Shown in pieces: positions 44,435 through 54,379 of a DNA stretch of 64,000 bases. A program made the translations under genes and the position numbers. Numbering within the stretch: the first letter of the stretch is position 1; the number at the start of each line of letters is the position of its first letter. The stretch is from Pirellulaceae bacterium (GTDB lineage: Bacteria > Planctomycetota > Planctomycetia > Pirellulales > Pirellulaceae), in NCBI GenBank assembly GCA_026004775.1, contig BPJU01000021.1, forward strand, positions 1 through 64,000. The letters run 5' to 3'. The notes beneath the pieces were generated by a model. It searched no databases and was not told the DNA's origin. It saw only the letters and a list, made by a program, of their open reading frames with translations.

Positions 44435-45786
44435 TCGACATACCCACCGAACTGGCCGAAGGCACACAGCTTACGCCGCGGCAGATCGTGGCTGAATTGG
44501 ATCGTCATATCATCGGGCAGCAGGAAGCCAAGCGCGCGGTGGCGATTGCGGTCCGCAATCGCTGGCGGCGCCACCGGCTGCCGCCGGAAATCCGGGAGGA
44601 GGTGGCACCCAAGAACATTCTGATGATAGGCCCGACGGGGGTGGGCAAGACGGAGATCGCTCGCCGCCTGGCCAAATTGACCGGAGCTCCTTTCATCAAA
44701 GTCGAGGCCACCAAGTATACAGAAGTCGGTTATTACGGCCGTGATGTAGAAAGCATGGTGCGCGACCTGGTGGAAAGTGCCATTGCACTGGTGCGGGAAC
44801 GGCACCGAGAGAAAGTCGCCGAAGAAGCCACTCGCCGTGTGGAAGAACGCCTGCTGGACCTGCTGGTGCCGAACATGGCAAGCGGTTTGGAAACGGATGA
44901 CGAGCGGCGCGCCCGCAAGCAAGCCCGCGAGGCGGCTCGCGCACGGCTGCGAGCCGGAGAGTACGAGCAGCGCCAGGTGGAAATCAAAATCACCCAGCGC
45001 GCCACTCCTCGACTGATCGGGCCACCCGGTATGGAACAGATGGAACAAGAGCTGCAACAGCTCTTCGACAAAATCCTGCCGCGCCGCCAGGTCCGCCGCG
45101 AAATGACTGTGGCTGAAGCCCGTAATATGCTGTTCGAAGAAGAGTGCGATGCTCTGCTGGACAACGACAAGATACAAACCGAAGCGGTGCAGCTAGCCGA
45201 GAATCTGGGAATCATCTTTATTGACGAGCTGGACAAGATCGTCGCTTCCGACTCCCGCGGTCCGGACGTCTCCCGCCAGGGTGTGCAGCGGGATTTGTTG
45301 CCTATCGTCGAAGGTACTACCGTACAAACACGCTACGGTATGGTCCGTACCGACCACATTCTTTTCATAGGCGCCGGTGCGTTTCATAAACACAGTCCCA
45401 GCGACCTGATGCCGGAATTGCAAGGTAGATTTCCTATCCGCGTGGAATTGAAAGATCTGACGAAAGAAGATTTCGTCCGCATATTACAAGAACCGAAAAA
45501 TGCACTGGCGCGGCAATATGCAGCCTTGTTGCAAACCGAAGGTGTCGAATTAGAGTTTACTCAAGACGGAATCGAGGCCCTGGCAGAATATGCCTATCGA
45601 GTGAATCAATCTACTCAGAATATCGGTGCCCGGCGACTCTACACCATTATGGAACGATTATTGGAAGAAGTCAGCTTTGCGGCTCCGGATATGGGGATGG
45701 GCCGAGTGGTGATCAATGCGGCCTATGTGCGGCAACGATTGCAAGAAGTCGCTGAGGACCAGGACCTCAGCCGCTTCATTCTGTAG
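44422..45786 (+). CDS. hslU: HslU AAA+ unfoldase
   Basis: 454 residues. Walker [35 protein letters not shown]-domain through about residue 230, Walker [12 protein letters not shown], and [17 protein letters not shown] plus sensor-2 [18 protein letters not shown]. The C-terminus [10 protein letters not shown] is the tail that docks into HslV. GTG at 44422 is preceded by ggaggaattgga within hslV. ATP-driven unfolding feeds substrates to HslV. Confidence 0.97.
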   Translation: MSQLIDIPTELAEGTQLTPRQIVAELDRHIIGQQEAKRAVAIAVRNRWRRHRLPPEIREEVAPKNILMIGPTGVGKTEIARRLAKLTGAPFIKVEATKYTEVGYYGRDVESMVRDLVESAIALVRERHREKVAEEATRRVEERLLDLLVPNMASGLETDDERRARKQAREAARARLRAGEYEQRQVEIKITQRATPRLIGPPGMEQMEQELQQLFDKILPRRQVRREMTVAEARNMLFEEECDALLDNDKIQTEAVQLAENLGIIFIDELDKIVASDSRGPDVSRQGVQRDLLPIVEGTTVQTRYGMVRTDHILFIGAGAFHKHSPSDLMPELQGRFPIRVELKDLTKEDFVRILQEPKNALARQYAALLQTEGVELEFTQDGIEALAEYAYRVNQSTQNIGARRLYTIMERLLEEVSFAAPDMGMGRVVINAAYVRQRLQEVAEDQDLSRFIL

Positions 45787-45893
45787 CGGCCTTCCCCCAA
45801 TACCGAAGAAGGCAACCAGCGAGCATCGGCGGGCCCGGGGCCCGCGGCAAAAAACGCATCACGAATCGAAGTTCGGCCGAGAGGTTTAATTCC

Positions 45894-46487
45894 ATGACCA
45901 CACCGCATGAGCAGCAATTAAGACGCAGTCCGGAGCTGCTTTCTCGTGAGGAAAGCGCTTTACTGGTGGTCGATGTCCAGGAAAAATTGTTGCCGCTTAT
46001 TCCAGGATCTTCGCGACTTGTGTGGAACATTGCCCGGCTGATCGATGCGGCCAAATTGCTGGGGGTTCCCTGCGCGGCGACCGAACAATATCCGAAGGGA
46101 TTGGGTGGCACGCATCCGGAGTTGGCTGCTCGCTTGCCCGAGCGTCCGGCCAAGCAACGATTCAGTTGTTGCGGCTGCGGCGGCATTCCGGACCGGTGGG
46201 CCGAGCGCGGTCTGACGAAAATCGTGGTTGCCGGAATCGAAACGCATGTTTGTGTCCTGCAAACGGTGCTTGACCTGTTGAGCGAAGGGTTCCGCGTCTA
46301 TGTGGTGGCCGATGCCGTGGCGGCCCGCCACCCGTTGGACCACGACATCGCCCTGCGGCGGATGGATTCCCAGGGGGCGATCCTGACGACGTGCGAATCG
46401 GTGATGTTCGAATGGTGTGAGACGTCCGCTGCTCCGGAATTCAAGCAGATCAGCCCGCTTATACGGCAGTCCCCGCCTGAGCCCTGA
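45894..46487 (+). CDS. isochorismatase-family hydrolase
   Basis: 197 residues. ALLVVDVQEKLLPLI with the catalytic Asp, a Lys in KQRFSCCG and the nucleophile Cys in VVAGIETHVCVLQTVLDL. This fold hydrolyses amides such as nicotinamide or isochorismate-type ethers; the metal site of PncA (DxH..H) is absent, so it is not a nicotinamidase. Starts at an ATG 107 bp after hslU. Substrate unknown. Confidence 0.87.
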   Translation: MTTPHEQQLRRSPELLSREESALLVVDVQEKLLPLIPGSSRLVWNIARLIDAAKLLGVPCAATEQYPKGLGGTHPELAARLPERPAKQRFSCCGCGGIPDRWAERGLTKIVVAGIETHVCVLQTVLDLLSEGFRVYVVADAVAARHPLDHDIALRRMDSQGAILTTCESVMFEWCETSAAPEFKQISPLIRQSPPEP

Positions 46488-46847
46488 CGGCGCGCTGTTT
46501 CGTCATTGCTGGGCGGCACAGTCGGCGGCCGGGGTGGCTTTCTGGAATAACAACAGTTGTCCGGCCGGTGTGCCGCTCGCGTCGGCTATCTTCACACGGC
46601 CGAAGAAAACCGGGAAGCAAGAGGTTGTGTCAAGTCACTCTGGGCATATTTTAGTCGGTGCCGGTGGTCCACTATAATGGGCACCGTTTTCGTGCCGCGA
46701 ATCCACGAGGAGGAGTTTTAGAGCCTATCTGAAAACCCGTTCGAGGGCCCATCGATAAGGGGACCAAGGGCGGTTTACGGATGGGCAGTTAATCGGCACG
46801 CGGTGTGTGATGGTCGACAATGCGTTGGCGAACAACGAGGTGATTTG
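46488..46847. other. intergenic with repeat copy 2
   Basis: 360 bp. Holds copy 2 of the palindromic repeat (46723-46785). An ORF at 46417-46677 has no homology. A cacgaggaggagttt stretch at about 46704-46719 looks like a ribosome site without a following gene, perhaps a gene start displaced by the repeat. Confidence 0.5.
46723..46785. repeat. MITE-like palindromic repeat, copy 2
   Basis: About 63 bp, diverged from 4702-4765: GCCTATCTGAAAACCC at the left, CGGTTTACGGATGGGC at the right, with the shared centre (TCGAGGGCC, ATCGATAA, GGACCAAGGG). Arms no longer pair perfectly. Confidence 0.75.
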
Positions 46848-48044
46848 ATGTCCGCAAACGAACGTGCTCCCGGTTGGAATCCCCCGATACGCATCCTGAT
46901 GGGACCTGGTCCCAGCGATATCCATCCGCGGGTACTGGCCGCCTTGGCTCGCCCGACCGTCGGCCACCTGGATCCTTTTTACTTGCAGTTGATGGACGAC
47001 CTCCAACAAAAGCTCCGGCAAATTTTCCGCACCGAAAACCGCATGACGTTTGCCGTCAGCGGTACCGGCTCGGCCGGCATGGAAGCCGCCGTGGTGAATC
47101 TGATCGAACCGGCAGACCGAATGGTCGTTTGTGTCAAAGGGGTATTCGGACAGCGGATGGCGGATGTGGCGCGCCGCGCGGGAGCGGATCTGTTGTGTGT
47201 GGAACGCCCGTGGGGTAGTGTCTTTCAGCCGGAAGATCTTCTTCCGGCCTTGGAACGCCACCGGCCCAAAGTCGTCGGGATTGTGATGGCGGAGACGTCC
47301 ACCGGAGCATCGCAACCGCTGGTGGAAATCGCAAAATTGGTTCACGATCACCAGGCGTTGCTGCTGGTCGACGCCGTCACTTCTCTGGGAGGAATGCCGG
47401 TCGAGGTGGACCGGTGGGGCTTGGATGTGGTTTACTCGGGGTCACAAAAATGTTTGGGCTGTCCGCCCGGATTGGCGCCGATTACCTTCGGGCCGGCGGC
47501 CATGGAACTGATCCAACGGCGCAAAAGCCCGGTGGCAAGCTGGTACCTGGATGTACGGCTGCTTTCAAGCTACTGGGGCAGCGAGCGGGCTTATCACCAT
47601 ACGGCGCCGATCAACATGACCTATGCCTTGCACGAGGCCCTGGCGCTGATTTTGGAAGAGGGGTTGGATGCTCGCTTCGCTCGTCATCTGCGCCATCATC
47701 GTGCCTTGAAAGCCGGGCTTGCGGCTTTGGGAATCGACTATGCTGTCGAGCCATCGTATCAACTCCCGATGCTCAATGCTGTGCGGGTTCCTGCGGGGGT
47801 GGATGAGGGAGCCGTGCGGCGGGCATTACTGGAACGTTTTGGGATCGAGATCGGTGGCGGGCTGGGCGAATTCCGCGGTAAGGTATGGCGTATCGGGGTG
47901 ATGGGGTATAGTGCTCGAGAAGCCAACGTGCTGGGCTTGTTGGCGGCGCTGGAACAATTGTTGCCGGAATTCGGCTATTCCAAGTTTGACAAAGGAGCCT
48001 CGATAGCCGCAGCCAACCAGGTATACGTTGAAGCTTTGAAGTGA
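46848..48044 (+). CDS. serine/alanine-glyoxylate class V aminotransferase
   Basis: 398 residues. [53 protein letters not shown] (PLP-binding Asp) and the Lys anchor in [14 protein letters not shown]. These fit alanine/serine-glyoxylate aminotransferases, PLP enzymes of glyoxylate/serine metabolism. ATG at 46848 (cgaggtgattt before it) follows the PLP-fold start; the frame is open to 46803. Confidence 0.92.
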   Translation: MSANERAPGWNPPIRILMGPGPSDIHPRVLAALARPTVGHLDPFYLQLMDDLQQKLRQIFRTENRMTFAVSGTGSAGMEAAVVNLIEPADRMVVCVKGVFGQRMADVARRAGADLLCVERPWGSVFQPEDLLPALERHRPKVVGIVMAETSTGASQPLVEIAKLVHDHQALLLVDAVTSLGGMPVEVDRWGLDVVYSGSQKCLGCPPGLAPITFGPAAMELIQRRKSPVASWYLDVRLLSSYWGSERAYHHTAPINMTYALHEALALILEEGLDARFARHLRHHRALKAGLAALGIDYAVEPSYQLPMLNAVRVPAGVDEGAVRRALLERFGIEIGGGLGEFRGKVWRIGVMGYSAREANVLGLLAALEQLLPEFGYSKFDKGASIAAANQVYVEALK

Positions 48045-48143
48045 ATCGTAAGAAAACGATCGAACGGCTTCCGGCGGCCACACGCAGCGGGCGACCTGGT
48101 CGCCGGTAGAGGGCGCATCCGATCAGGTGTGTAAGGAGGATCC

Positions 48144-49022
48144 ATGGATTGGTTGGAGGGATTGGAGCATATTGTACGAGCTGACGAGCCGTTGGCTCCC
48201 TACACATGGCTGCGCATCGGTGGAGCGGCGCAGTATTTTGCGGAACCGACCACGCTGGACGAATTGCGGCTGCTGGTGGCGCGGTGTCGCGAGGCCCAGC
48301 TACCGGTGCGAGTCCTCGGCGGAGGCTCGAACCTGCTGGTGCGTGACGAAGGCGTGGCGGGAGTGGTGGTCAGTTTGGCGGCACCAGCCTTTGCCCACAT
48401 CGTTGTGGACGGCGAGCTGGTGCGGGCCGGTGCCGGGGCTCGGCTGAATCATGTCGTGACCAGCTCCATCCGCGAAGGGCTGGGGGGACTGGAGTCGTTC
48501 GCCGGCATCCCGGGAACGGTGGGTGGAGCGATTGCCACGGGAGTCGAGTCGCATGGCACGGGCCTGGCTCAATGGACCCACGCCATCACGGCCGTGCAGC
48601 CGGATGGAAGCCTACAAGTGATGCTCCGGAAAGAATGGGAAGAGACGCATCAGCGCAGTCTGCTGGATAGCGCGGTGATTTCGGAAGTGGCGTTTCAGTT
48701 GGAGCGGGGTGATTGCCGCCAGTTGACGCAGCGGATGCAACAGGCATGGATTGTCCGCCGTACATCGCTGCCGCCGGCAGGCCTGTGCACGGCCAGGATG
48801 TTTTCCCATCCGACCTGGACCACCGCCTCGGCACTCATTGAGCAGGCCGGCCTGCGCGGTACACGTGTAGGGAATGTCGAACTGTCGGATCGCGACCCCA
48901 ATTATCTGGTGGCTCATCCGGGAGCGACTTCGCGGGAAGCCATCCAGTTGATGGAACTGGTGCAGGCGACGGTACGGGAAAAGCTGGGAGTCGAGCTGGA
49001 ACGAGCCTTGCGCGTCTGGTAG
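48144..49022 (+). CDS. murB: MurB-like reductase with altered catalytic residues
   Basis: 292 residues. FAD-binding type-II MurB: TWLRIGGAAQYFAEPTTLDE, LGGGSNLLVRDEGVAGVVV, and SFAGIPGTVGGAIATGVESHG. Two catalytic positions differ: the Ser of GSxFKxP reads ARMFSHP (Ser to Arg), and the Glu of LExEVR reads LERALR (Glu to Ala). The Arg of YRxS is kept (HQRSLL). It is followed by an FtsQ-like gene, as murB often is. Because both proton-relay residues are lost, normal UDP-MurNAc formation is doubtful. Confidence 0.8.
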   Translation: MDWLEGLEHIVRADEPLAPYTWLRIGGAAQYFAEPTTLDELRLLVARCREAQLPVRVLGGGSNLLVRDEGVAGVVVSLAAPAFAHIVVDGELVRAGAGARLNHVVTSSIREGLGGLESFAGIPGTVGGAIATGVESHGTGLAQWTHAITAVQPDGSLQVMLRKEWEETHQRSLLDSAVISEVAFQLERGDCRQLTQRMQQAWIVRRTSLPPAGLCTARMFSHPTWTTASALIEQAGLRGTRVGNVELSDRDPNYLVAHPGATSREAIQLMELVQATVREKLGVELERALRVW

Positions 49023-49083
49023 TCGCCAACCAGGCGCATGCTCGACCGGCCGGCAGCTTGGATGCTAGCCAGGAACCGGCCCG

Positions 49084-49974
49084 ATGGCAGATCAACCGGT
49101 GGCTCGATGGAAACGGTGGCAGTGGGCGGTGGTCCTGGTGGTGCTGTTGGCGTTCCTTGGGGGGGCTTGGTGGTTGTGGCAGCGGGTTTACTCGCAACTG
49201 TCGGCTGACGAACAATTCCGACTCAGCGATACGACGCTGCTGGTCACACCCCAACCTCCCTGGATCGATGCCGCTACGAACGTCAAAGCGGATGTCCTTC
49301 GCGATGCGACGCTTCACCAAATCACGCTATGGGACGACCAGGCGGTGTTGCGTGTCGCTCGCGCTTTCGAACTGCACCCGTGGGTCCGTCGCGTGGTACG
49401 CGCCAGCAAGCAACCACCGGGGGTAATCCATGTGGAGCTCGAATACCGCCGCCCGATCGCACTGGTCGAGGTCTTGTTCAACGACGTGTTGTCGTATGAA
49501 CCGGTAGATGCCGACGGGGTCATCCTGCCGGAAGATCTTTTCCACCGGCGTCCCGAACTGGTGGATGATTACCTGAAAATCACTGTCGACTACGCTCTGC
49601 CTACGGTTCCCGTGGGCGCGGTGTGGAACGACGAACGCGTCACGGGAGCTGCGCGTTTGGCGGCACTACTGGAGAACCATTGGAAAGCGTGGGCCTTGTC
49701 GCGCATCGCAGTAAGTGCCGACCTGGCTGTGGACCGGCACCCGGTATTCGAATTGCGGACGCGAGGTTTGTCGCGGATCCGCTGGGGCCATGCTCCTGGG
49801 CAGGAGCCGAAAGGCGAGCCGCCGGCCGACCGGAAGCTGGCCTGGATCGCCGGTTACGTCCGCGAGCACGGGCCGTTGGATCGACCGAACCAACCCGCCG
49901 TGGTGCTCGATGTTCGCAGCGATACGGGCCTTCAAATCGTGCCGGCTGGCGAACCCCAGCCGAACCCGGAATAA
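49084..49974 (+). CDS. FtsQ-like POTRA membrane protein
   Basis: 296 residues. A single membrane segment (WAVVLVVLLAFLGGAWWLW, residues about 13-31) followed by a POTRA-like fold (HPWVRRVVRASKQPPGVIHV, ELEYRRPIALVEV, YEPVDADGVILP). This resembles FtsQ/DivIB, which links the divisome. The position after murB supports the reading. Sequence similarity is limited, and planctomycetes have unusual division machinery. Confidence 0.65.
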   Translation: MADQPVARWKRWQWAVVLVVLLAFLGGAWWLWQRVYSQLSADEQFRLSDTTLLVTPQPPWIDAATNVKADVLRDATLHQITLWDDQAVLRVARAFELHPWVRRVVRASKQPPGVIHVELEYRRPIALVEVLFNDVLSYEPVDADGVILPEDLFHRRPELVDDYLKITVDYALPTVPVGAVWNDERVTGAARLAALLENHWKAWALSRIAVSADLAVDRHPVFELRTRGLSRIRWGHAPGQEPKGEPPADRKLAWIAGYVREHGPLDRPNQPAVVLDVRSDTGLQIVPAGEPQPNPE

Positions 49975-50010
49975 AACCGCACACAACGAACGGAATGGGG
50001 AGCATTACTG

Positions 50011-51240
50011 GTGCGTGCCGAGTTGATCGCCATCGGTGATGAATTGGTAAGTGGGCAACGCTTGGACACGAACAGCCCGTGGCTGAGTGAACGGCTTGCC
50101 GAGCTGGGGGTAACCGTCGGTTTTCACACCACCGTCGGCGATGACATGCTAGCGAATCTGACCGCCTTTCGTGCGGCCACCCAGCGTGTCGACCTGGTGA
50201 TTGCCACCGGAGGGCTTGGCCCAACGGCTGACGACTTGACGCGCGACGTGCTGGCTGAACTGGTGGGAAAACCGTTGGTTTGGCACCAGCCGTCCTGGGA
50301 ACATATCTGCCAGTTGTTTGCGGCTCGCGGGCGCACCGTTCCGGAGCGAAATCGAGTTCAAGCGATGCTTCCCGAAGGTGCTGAGCCGATACCGAACCGG
50401 CACGGTACGGCCCCGGGAATCTATCTGCGTGTGCCGCGCTCTGGCAGTCCGCCGGCACACGTTTTTGCGCTGCCGGGAGTGCCGGCGGAGATGCGGCAGT
50501 TGTGGCAGGAGTACGTCGCTCCCACAGTCCGAGCCCTCATGCCGCAGCCGGTCTGCATTCAGCGCCACGTCGTGAAATGTTTCGGCTTGGGCGAGAGTGA
50601 CCTGGAGGCGCGGCTGCCGGATCTGATTCGTCGCGGACGGCGCCCCGCGGTCGGAATCACTGTGAGCCAGGCGACCATCTCATTGAGAATCCAAGCCGAG
50701 GGGGGCTCGAAAACCGAGTGCCAACAGCAGATCGATCACACCGTGGCGTTGATCCGGCAGAGTCTCGGTCCGGTGGTGTTCGGCGAGGGTGAGCACTACG
50801 AATTGCAGCATGCGGTGGCCGATCTTCTGGCGGCTCGGCAGGTGACGCTGGCCGTGGCCGAGTGCGGCACGCAAGGCATCGTGACCCATTGGCTCGCCGA
50901 GGCCGACAAGGGAGTTTTTCGCGGCGGATGGGTGCTGCCCGAGCTTACCGACGCCCCGCTGCCCGACACGCCGGCCACGGACAGCCTTCCGACACGCATC
51001 GGCCAATGGGCCGACGCCGTCCGGCGGCATTGGCAAGCCGATCTGGGACTGGCCATCGGTCCTTGGCCCGATTCACCTGGTCTACAACCCACCGGGCATC
51101 TTATCTTCGCACTGGCGTGCGGCAACGAGACCCGAATGCATTCGGTTCCGGTAGTGGGACATCCGGACCTTTTGCGCGTACGGGCTGCCAAGCAGGCACT
51201 GGACTTTGTTCGATTGTTGCTCGCCTCGAACGGAATTTGA
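50011..51240 (+). CDS. cinA: CinA-like protein with altered C-terminal amidase motif
   Basis: 409 residues. Residues 1-250 are the COG1058 domain (AIGDELVSGQRLDTNSPWL, ATGGLGPTADDLTRDVLAE, ALPGVPAEM). COG1058 proteins have ADP-ribose pyrophosphatase activity in tested cases. The C-terminal third should be NMN deamidase, with AESCTGG; here it reads AECGTQGIVTHWL, with Cys in place of the nucleophile Ser and a changed loop. Starts at GTG 50011. It may be involved in NAD salvage or be half-active. Confidence 0.88.
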   Translation: MRAELIAIGDELVSGQRLDTNSPWLSERLAELGVTVGFHTTVGDDMLANLTAFRAATQRVDLVIATGGLGPTADDLTRDVLAELVGKPLVWHQPSWEHICQLFAARGRTVPERNRVQAMLPEGAEPIPNRHGTAPGIYLRVPRSGSPPAHVFALPGVPAEMRQLWQEYVAPTVRALMPQPVCIQRHVVKCFGLGESDLEARLPDLIRRGRRPAVGITVSQATISLRIQAEGGSKTECQQQIDHTVALIRQSLGPVVFGEGEHYELQHAVADLLAARQVTLAVAECGTQGIVTHWLAEADKGVFRGGWVLPELTDAPLPDTPATDSLPTRIGQWADAVRRHWQADLGLAIGPWPDSPGLQPTGHLIFALACGNETRMHSVPVVGHPDLLRVRAAKQALDFVRLLLASNGI

Positions 51241-51324
51241 CCCAGCAAGCTACGGCTCTCGGAAAAACAACGAGCGTCCCGGAACCGAGCAGATTGGTTA
51301 AACCAAGCGGTGCGACGGGGGCCG

Positions 51325-53178
51325 TCACCGCATTGGTTGCCGCACCGCCTCGAGAAAACGGCTGATCCAGCGAGTCTGCGTCGCTGCCTCTTCGCGCCGT
51401 CCTTCCGCTGCGAGGAGCTCAGCCAGCAATTGCCGGGCGGCAACGGCGGTGGGGTCACGGTCGATAGTAGCTCGAAGCGCCCGGATCGCATCCGATACGT
51501 GACCCATGCCCTGTGCTGCGCGGGCTTCAAAAAACCAAGCCTCCGGCGATTCGGGATAGTGCTCGCGCCAGCGGCGTGCCGTTTGGAGGGCTCGAGCCGC
51601 GTCGTTTTGTGTCAAATAGAGTGTGGTCAAAAATCGGTACACGTCCTCCGAAGCCGTTCCCGCTTCCAGAAGAGTACGCCAGGTGGCCTCGGCTTCCGGC
51701 ATCCGACCTGCCACGGCGCAGGCCATTCCCAGGTAAAAGCTGAGCAGCTCGTCTTGTGGCCACCGGTCGCGGAGCGGTTCCAGCAGGCCGATAGCTTGTT
51801 TGGCGCGCTCCGAGCCTTCCGCAATGGAGAGTTGTGCCTGCCAGATGCCCCGTCCTCGCTCGAGCAAATGCGGCTCGATCTGGAGCGCTTCCTCGCGGAA
51901 AAACCGATGTCCCTCGCCGGCCGCCGCTGCACCCGCGCCTTCTTGTGGCCGTCTTAAGATTCGATGGTCGGTCAACGCCGTGTGGGGCACAGCCGGGACG
52001 GGCAAACGCGGCATGTGGCAATGGATGCACCAACCCTGGGCGGGTGCCGCTTGTCGCTCAACCAACGGTACGCGGCACGCTTGCTCGTCGTGGCACTCGA
52101 AACACCGTTGCTGGTAATGGGCCGGCCTTGCTTCGACCGGCAGCCGCCGGTGTGGGTCGTGACAACTGATGCAACCGAGGCGGCCGCCGCTGGCCGTGTA
52201 GCAACGGCTCGACATTAACTGCAGCACGGTCGATTCGACCGCTTCCGTTGCCGTCGACGGCTGTTCAGGAACCACCAAGGTGTGTTGTTCCAGCCGATCT
52301 CCAGGCTTCCAAGCAAAACGCGTCTGTCCCGGATGGGGGATCCACTGGGCGGCACGCAGGTGACACTGCCAGCAAACTGCGTCACGCCGATCAGGCTCCA
52401 ACCGCGCGATGGAGATAAGAGAATCATCTTCCAGCCCCTCTTTTCGCCGCCGCACATGCTCTCCAGCCGGCCCATGGCATCGCTCACAGCCGATAGCCAT
52501 CTCAACAAAGGGCGAATCCGAAAAACGTTGCTCATCCAGCGATGTGACACTTATCCGGCCGGCATGGCAATAGAGGCAGTCGGTGCTGATACGCCGCGAA
52601 AAGCGCTGGTGTTGTCCGGGTGGATAACCGGGCGAAAGATCCCACGTAGCCCGCTGCGTGTACCAGGAAATGGGAGATTGATAGAGACGTCCTTCCCGCC
52701 GAAACAGATACCCGCGTCCCCGCTGGCCCGAGCCCACGGCAAACTCTATCACTACCGACTCGTCGAACAACTTTTCGCCGCTGCGATCCACCATGTACTC
52801 GCGATGCACCACTTTGTCCCCATCGCGGGTAACCTCGTACGCCCGTCCATCGCTGGTCTGGAAACGAGCGTGTTGATAGTTTTCGATCGGGTGTGCTTTC
52901 TCGATCAATGCCAGGGAACGCCCCATTCCGTGCGTGGAAAAATAGTCCTCGTAGATCGAGTCATGGCACTCGCGGCACGCATCACTTCCGGCATAATCGC
53001 CGGCGGGCAGCAGCAGCGGTCTTTGCGCCAACGAGTCCGATTTGCGTAAGACTGGGTGGTCAAGGGAAGTCTTGCGGGTTGCAGGATTCGCGGAGTACCA
53101 GACCAATAGGGCGCCAAGCACCCACAGCGCGGCCAAACCGATTACCGCGCCCCAAACTCTGCTTTCCGTTTGTCGCAT
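51325..53178 (-). CDS. seven-haem c-type cytochrome with TPR tail
   Basis: 617 residues. N-terminal membrane anchor VWGAVIGLAALWVLGALLVW. Seven CxxCH motifs: CRECH, CLYCH, CERCH, CWQCH, CISCH, CFECH and CIHCH. The last 170 residues form TPR-like helices (LSFYLGMACAVAGRMPEAEA, YPESPEAWFFEARAAQG). It probably passes electrons or acts on an oxidised substrate outside the membrane; TPRs suggest protein partners. ATG at 53178. Resembles planctomycete cytochrome c3-type/TPR fusions. Confidence 0.9.
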   Translation of the reverse strand: MRQTESRVWGAVIGLAALWVLGALLVWYSANPATRKTSLDHPVLRKSDSLAQRPLLLPAGDYAGSDACRECHDSIYEDYFSTHGMGRSLALIEKAHPIENYQHARFQTSDGRAYEVTRDGDKVVHREYMVDRSGEKLFDESVVIEFAVGSGQRGRGYLFRREGRLYQSPISWYTQRATWDLSPGYPPGQHQRFSRRISTDCLYCHAGRISVTSLDEQRFSDSPFVEMAIGCERCHGPAGEHVRRRKEGLEDDSLISIARLEPDRRDAVCWQCHLRAAQWIPHPGQTRFAWKPGDRLEQHTLVVPEQPSTATEAVESTVLQLMSSRCYTASGGRLGCISCHDPHRRLPVEARPAHYQQRCFECHDEQACRVPLVERQAAPAQGWCIHCHMPRLPVPAVPHTALTDHRILRRPQEGAGAAAAGEGHRFFREEALQIEPHLLERGRGIWQAQLSIAEGSERAKQAIGLLEPLRDRWPQDELLSFYLGMACAVAGRMPEAEATWRTLLEAGTASEDVYRFLTTLYLTQNDAARALQTARRWREHYPESPEAWFFEARAAQGMGHVSDAIRALRATIDRDPTAVAARQLLAELLAAEGRREEAATQTRWISRFLEAVRQPMR

Positions 53179-53446
53179 CGTGCCGTCATTCCCTCAGCGG
53201 AGCATCTTTCCGGCAAGGTGCGGGTAGCCCCGGCCAGAGCCTGTTCTTCGAGCCTACCGGCATGGGCTGCCGGCGACAAGTGTCGGCTGCGGGACTCCGA
53301 GGCCCAAGCCGCAGCGGCTCTTCCCATCAGCCGTGCCCGTTCGCTCCACGAAAACTTATTGATTGACGTTGGGGGGCTCTCGGCGTATAACAAATCCTAA
53401 TGAAAAGTAACCGCGGATTGGGATGTCGGCGGATGGAGGGTTAGTC

Positions 53447-53899
53447 GTGCCCGGTGTGGGAAAGAGGCAGGTAGAGCGCCGGCGGCATGATGCCCCGGTC
53501 TGCACAACTGCCCCAGGAGTACCAGGGATGCGAAGGATCGATCAACCAGCCGCTTCTCATGAACAAGGCTCGAATTGGTTGTCGCGTCATCGTGCCTTAG
53601 GTCGCTTGGCCGACTGTATCCGCGAGGAACATCTGGATCCGGATGAAATCTGTTGGGCGTTGGAGGCGTTGAGCGCCGTGGTAGAACGGCGCTTGGCCCA
53701 CGACTCGGCGCGGTTGAAAAGCCGTCTTGCGGCTGACCCGCCCCCGTGCGATTTGGAACGAGTGCAAACGCGCTTGCGGCAGTCGATCGCCAAGATTCGA
53801 GAACGCTGTGCTGCGCACATCAGCGAGGTGCATATGCGCATCGGGGAATTGGCCGAGATGCTGGCTGAGTACGATCAAACCGTGCGCCGTTTCCTGTAA
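53447..53899 (+). CDS. small helical protein of unknown function
   Basis: 150 residues. After a short N-terminal stretch it is mostly charged helix (SRHRALGRLADCIREEHLDP, LERVQTRLRQSIAKIRERCA, VHMRIGELAEMLAEYDQTV), so a coiled coil is likely. GTG at 53447 has ggagggttagtc upstream; ATG at 53423 and 53528 are alternatives. No homology recognised. Could be a cytoplasmic accessory protein. Confidence 0.5.
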   Translation: MPGVGKRQVERRRHDAPVCTTAPGVPGMRRIDQPAASHEQGSNWLSRHRALGRLADCIREEHLDPDEICWALEALSAVVERRLAHDSARLKSRLAADPPPCDLERVQTRLRQSIAKIRERCAAHISEVHMRIGELAEMLAEYDQTVRRFL

Positions 53900-54379
53900 G
53901 AACAGCGTTCTTTACCGGGCTTTCGACGCACAAGAGTTGTGCGCTCAGTAACAACCGGCCCTGCCATGTACGGTCGGGTAAATGCAAACCCACCCCTGAT
54001 TCTCCGCCGGATTCTTTGTCGCTTTCGGTACGGCGGAAAGTGCTTCTTTGCGGAATTGGCGGAGATGTTGCCCTGTCTTCGCTTGACTAGCAAATGGAGC
54101 GCCCCCCTGGCCGCTAGCTGAGCTGATCGGTCAATGAAGCCCGCCTTTTCCCAAGGTTCGGTTTCCACGGTCCAGGGGGCAACCGACCGTGCGGGCGAAA
54201 ACGGGAATGGAATCATCCACAAAAATGGTTGGACGCCTTACCCAAAATGCGGTAAAAAGAAAATATCCGTGATTTAGCATTTGATAACGGATGGAAAACG
54301 GAAGTGGCGGGCTTTCGGCCAGCAAACTGGTCGAAACGCCTCCAACAACCTCCTTCCAAACCGGCTGGGGTTCTAAGGC
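53900..54379. other. intergenic region without a gene
   Basis: About 480 bp. Several small ORFs in both directions, none convincing. A TTTAGCATTTGATAACGGATGG stretch near 54275 is AT-rich and could carry the promoter of the next gene. Nothing else stands out. Confidence 0.45.

Noticed and set aside
45894-46487. Second nicotinamidase
   Set aside because: Isochorismatase fold but the DxH..H metal site of PncA is missing.
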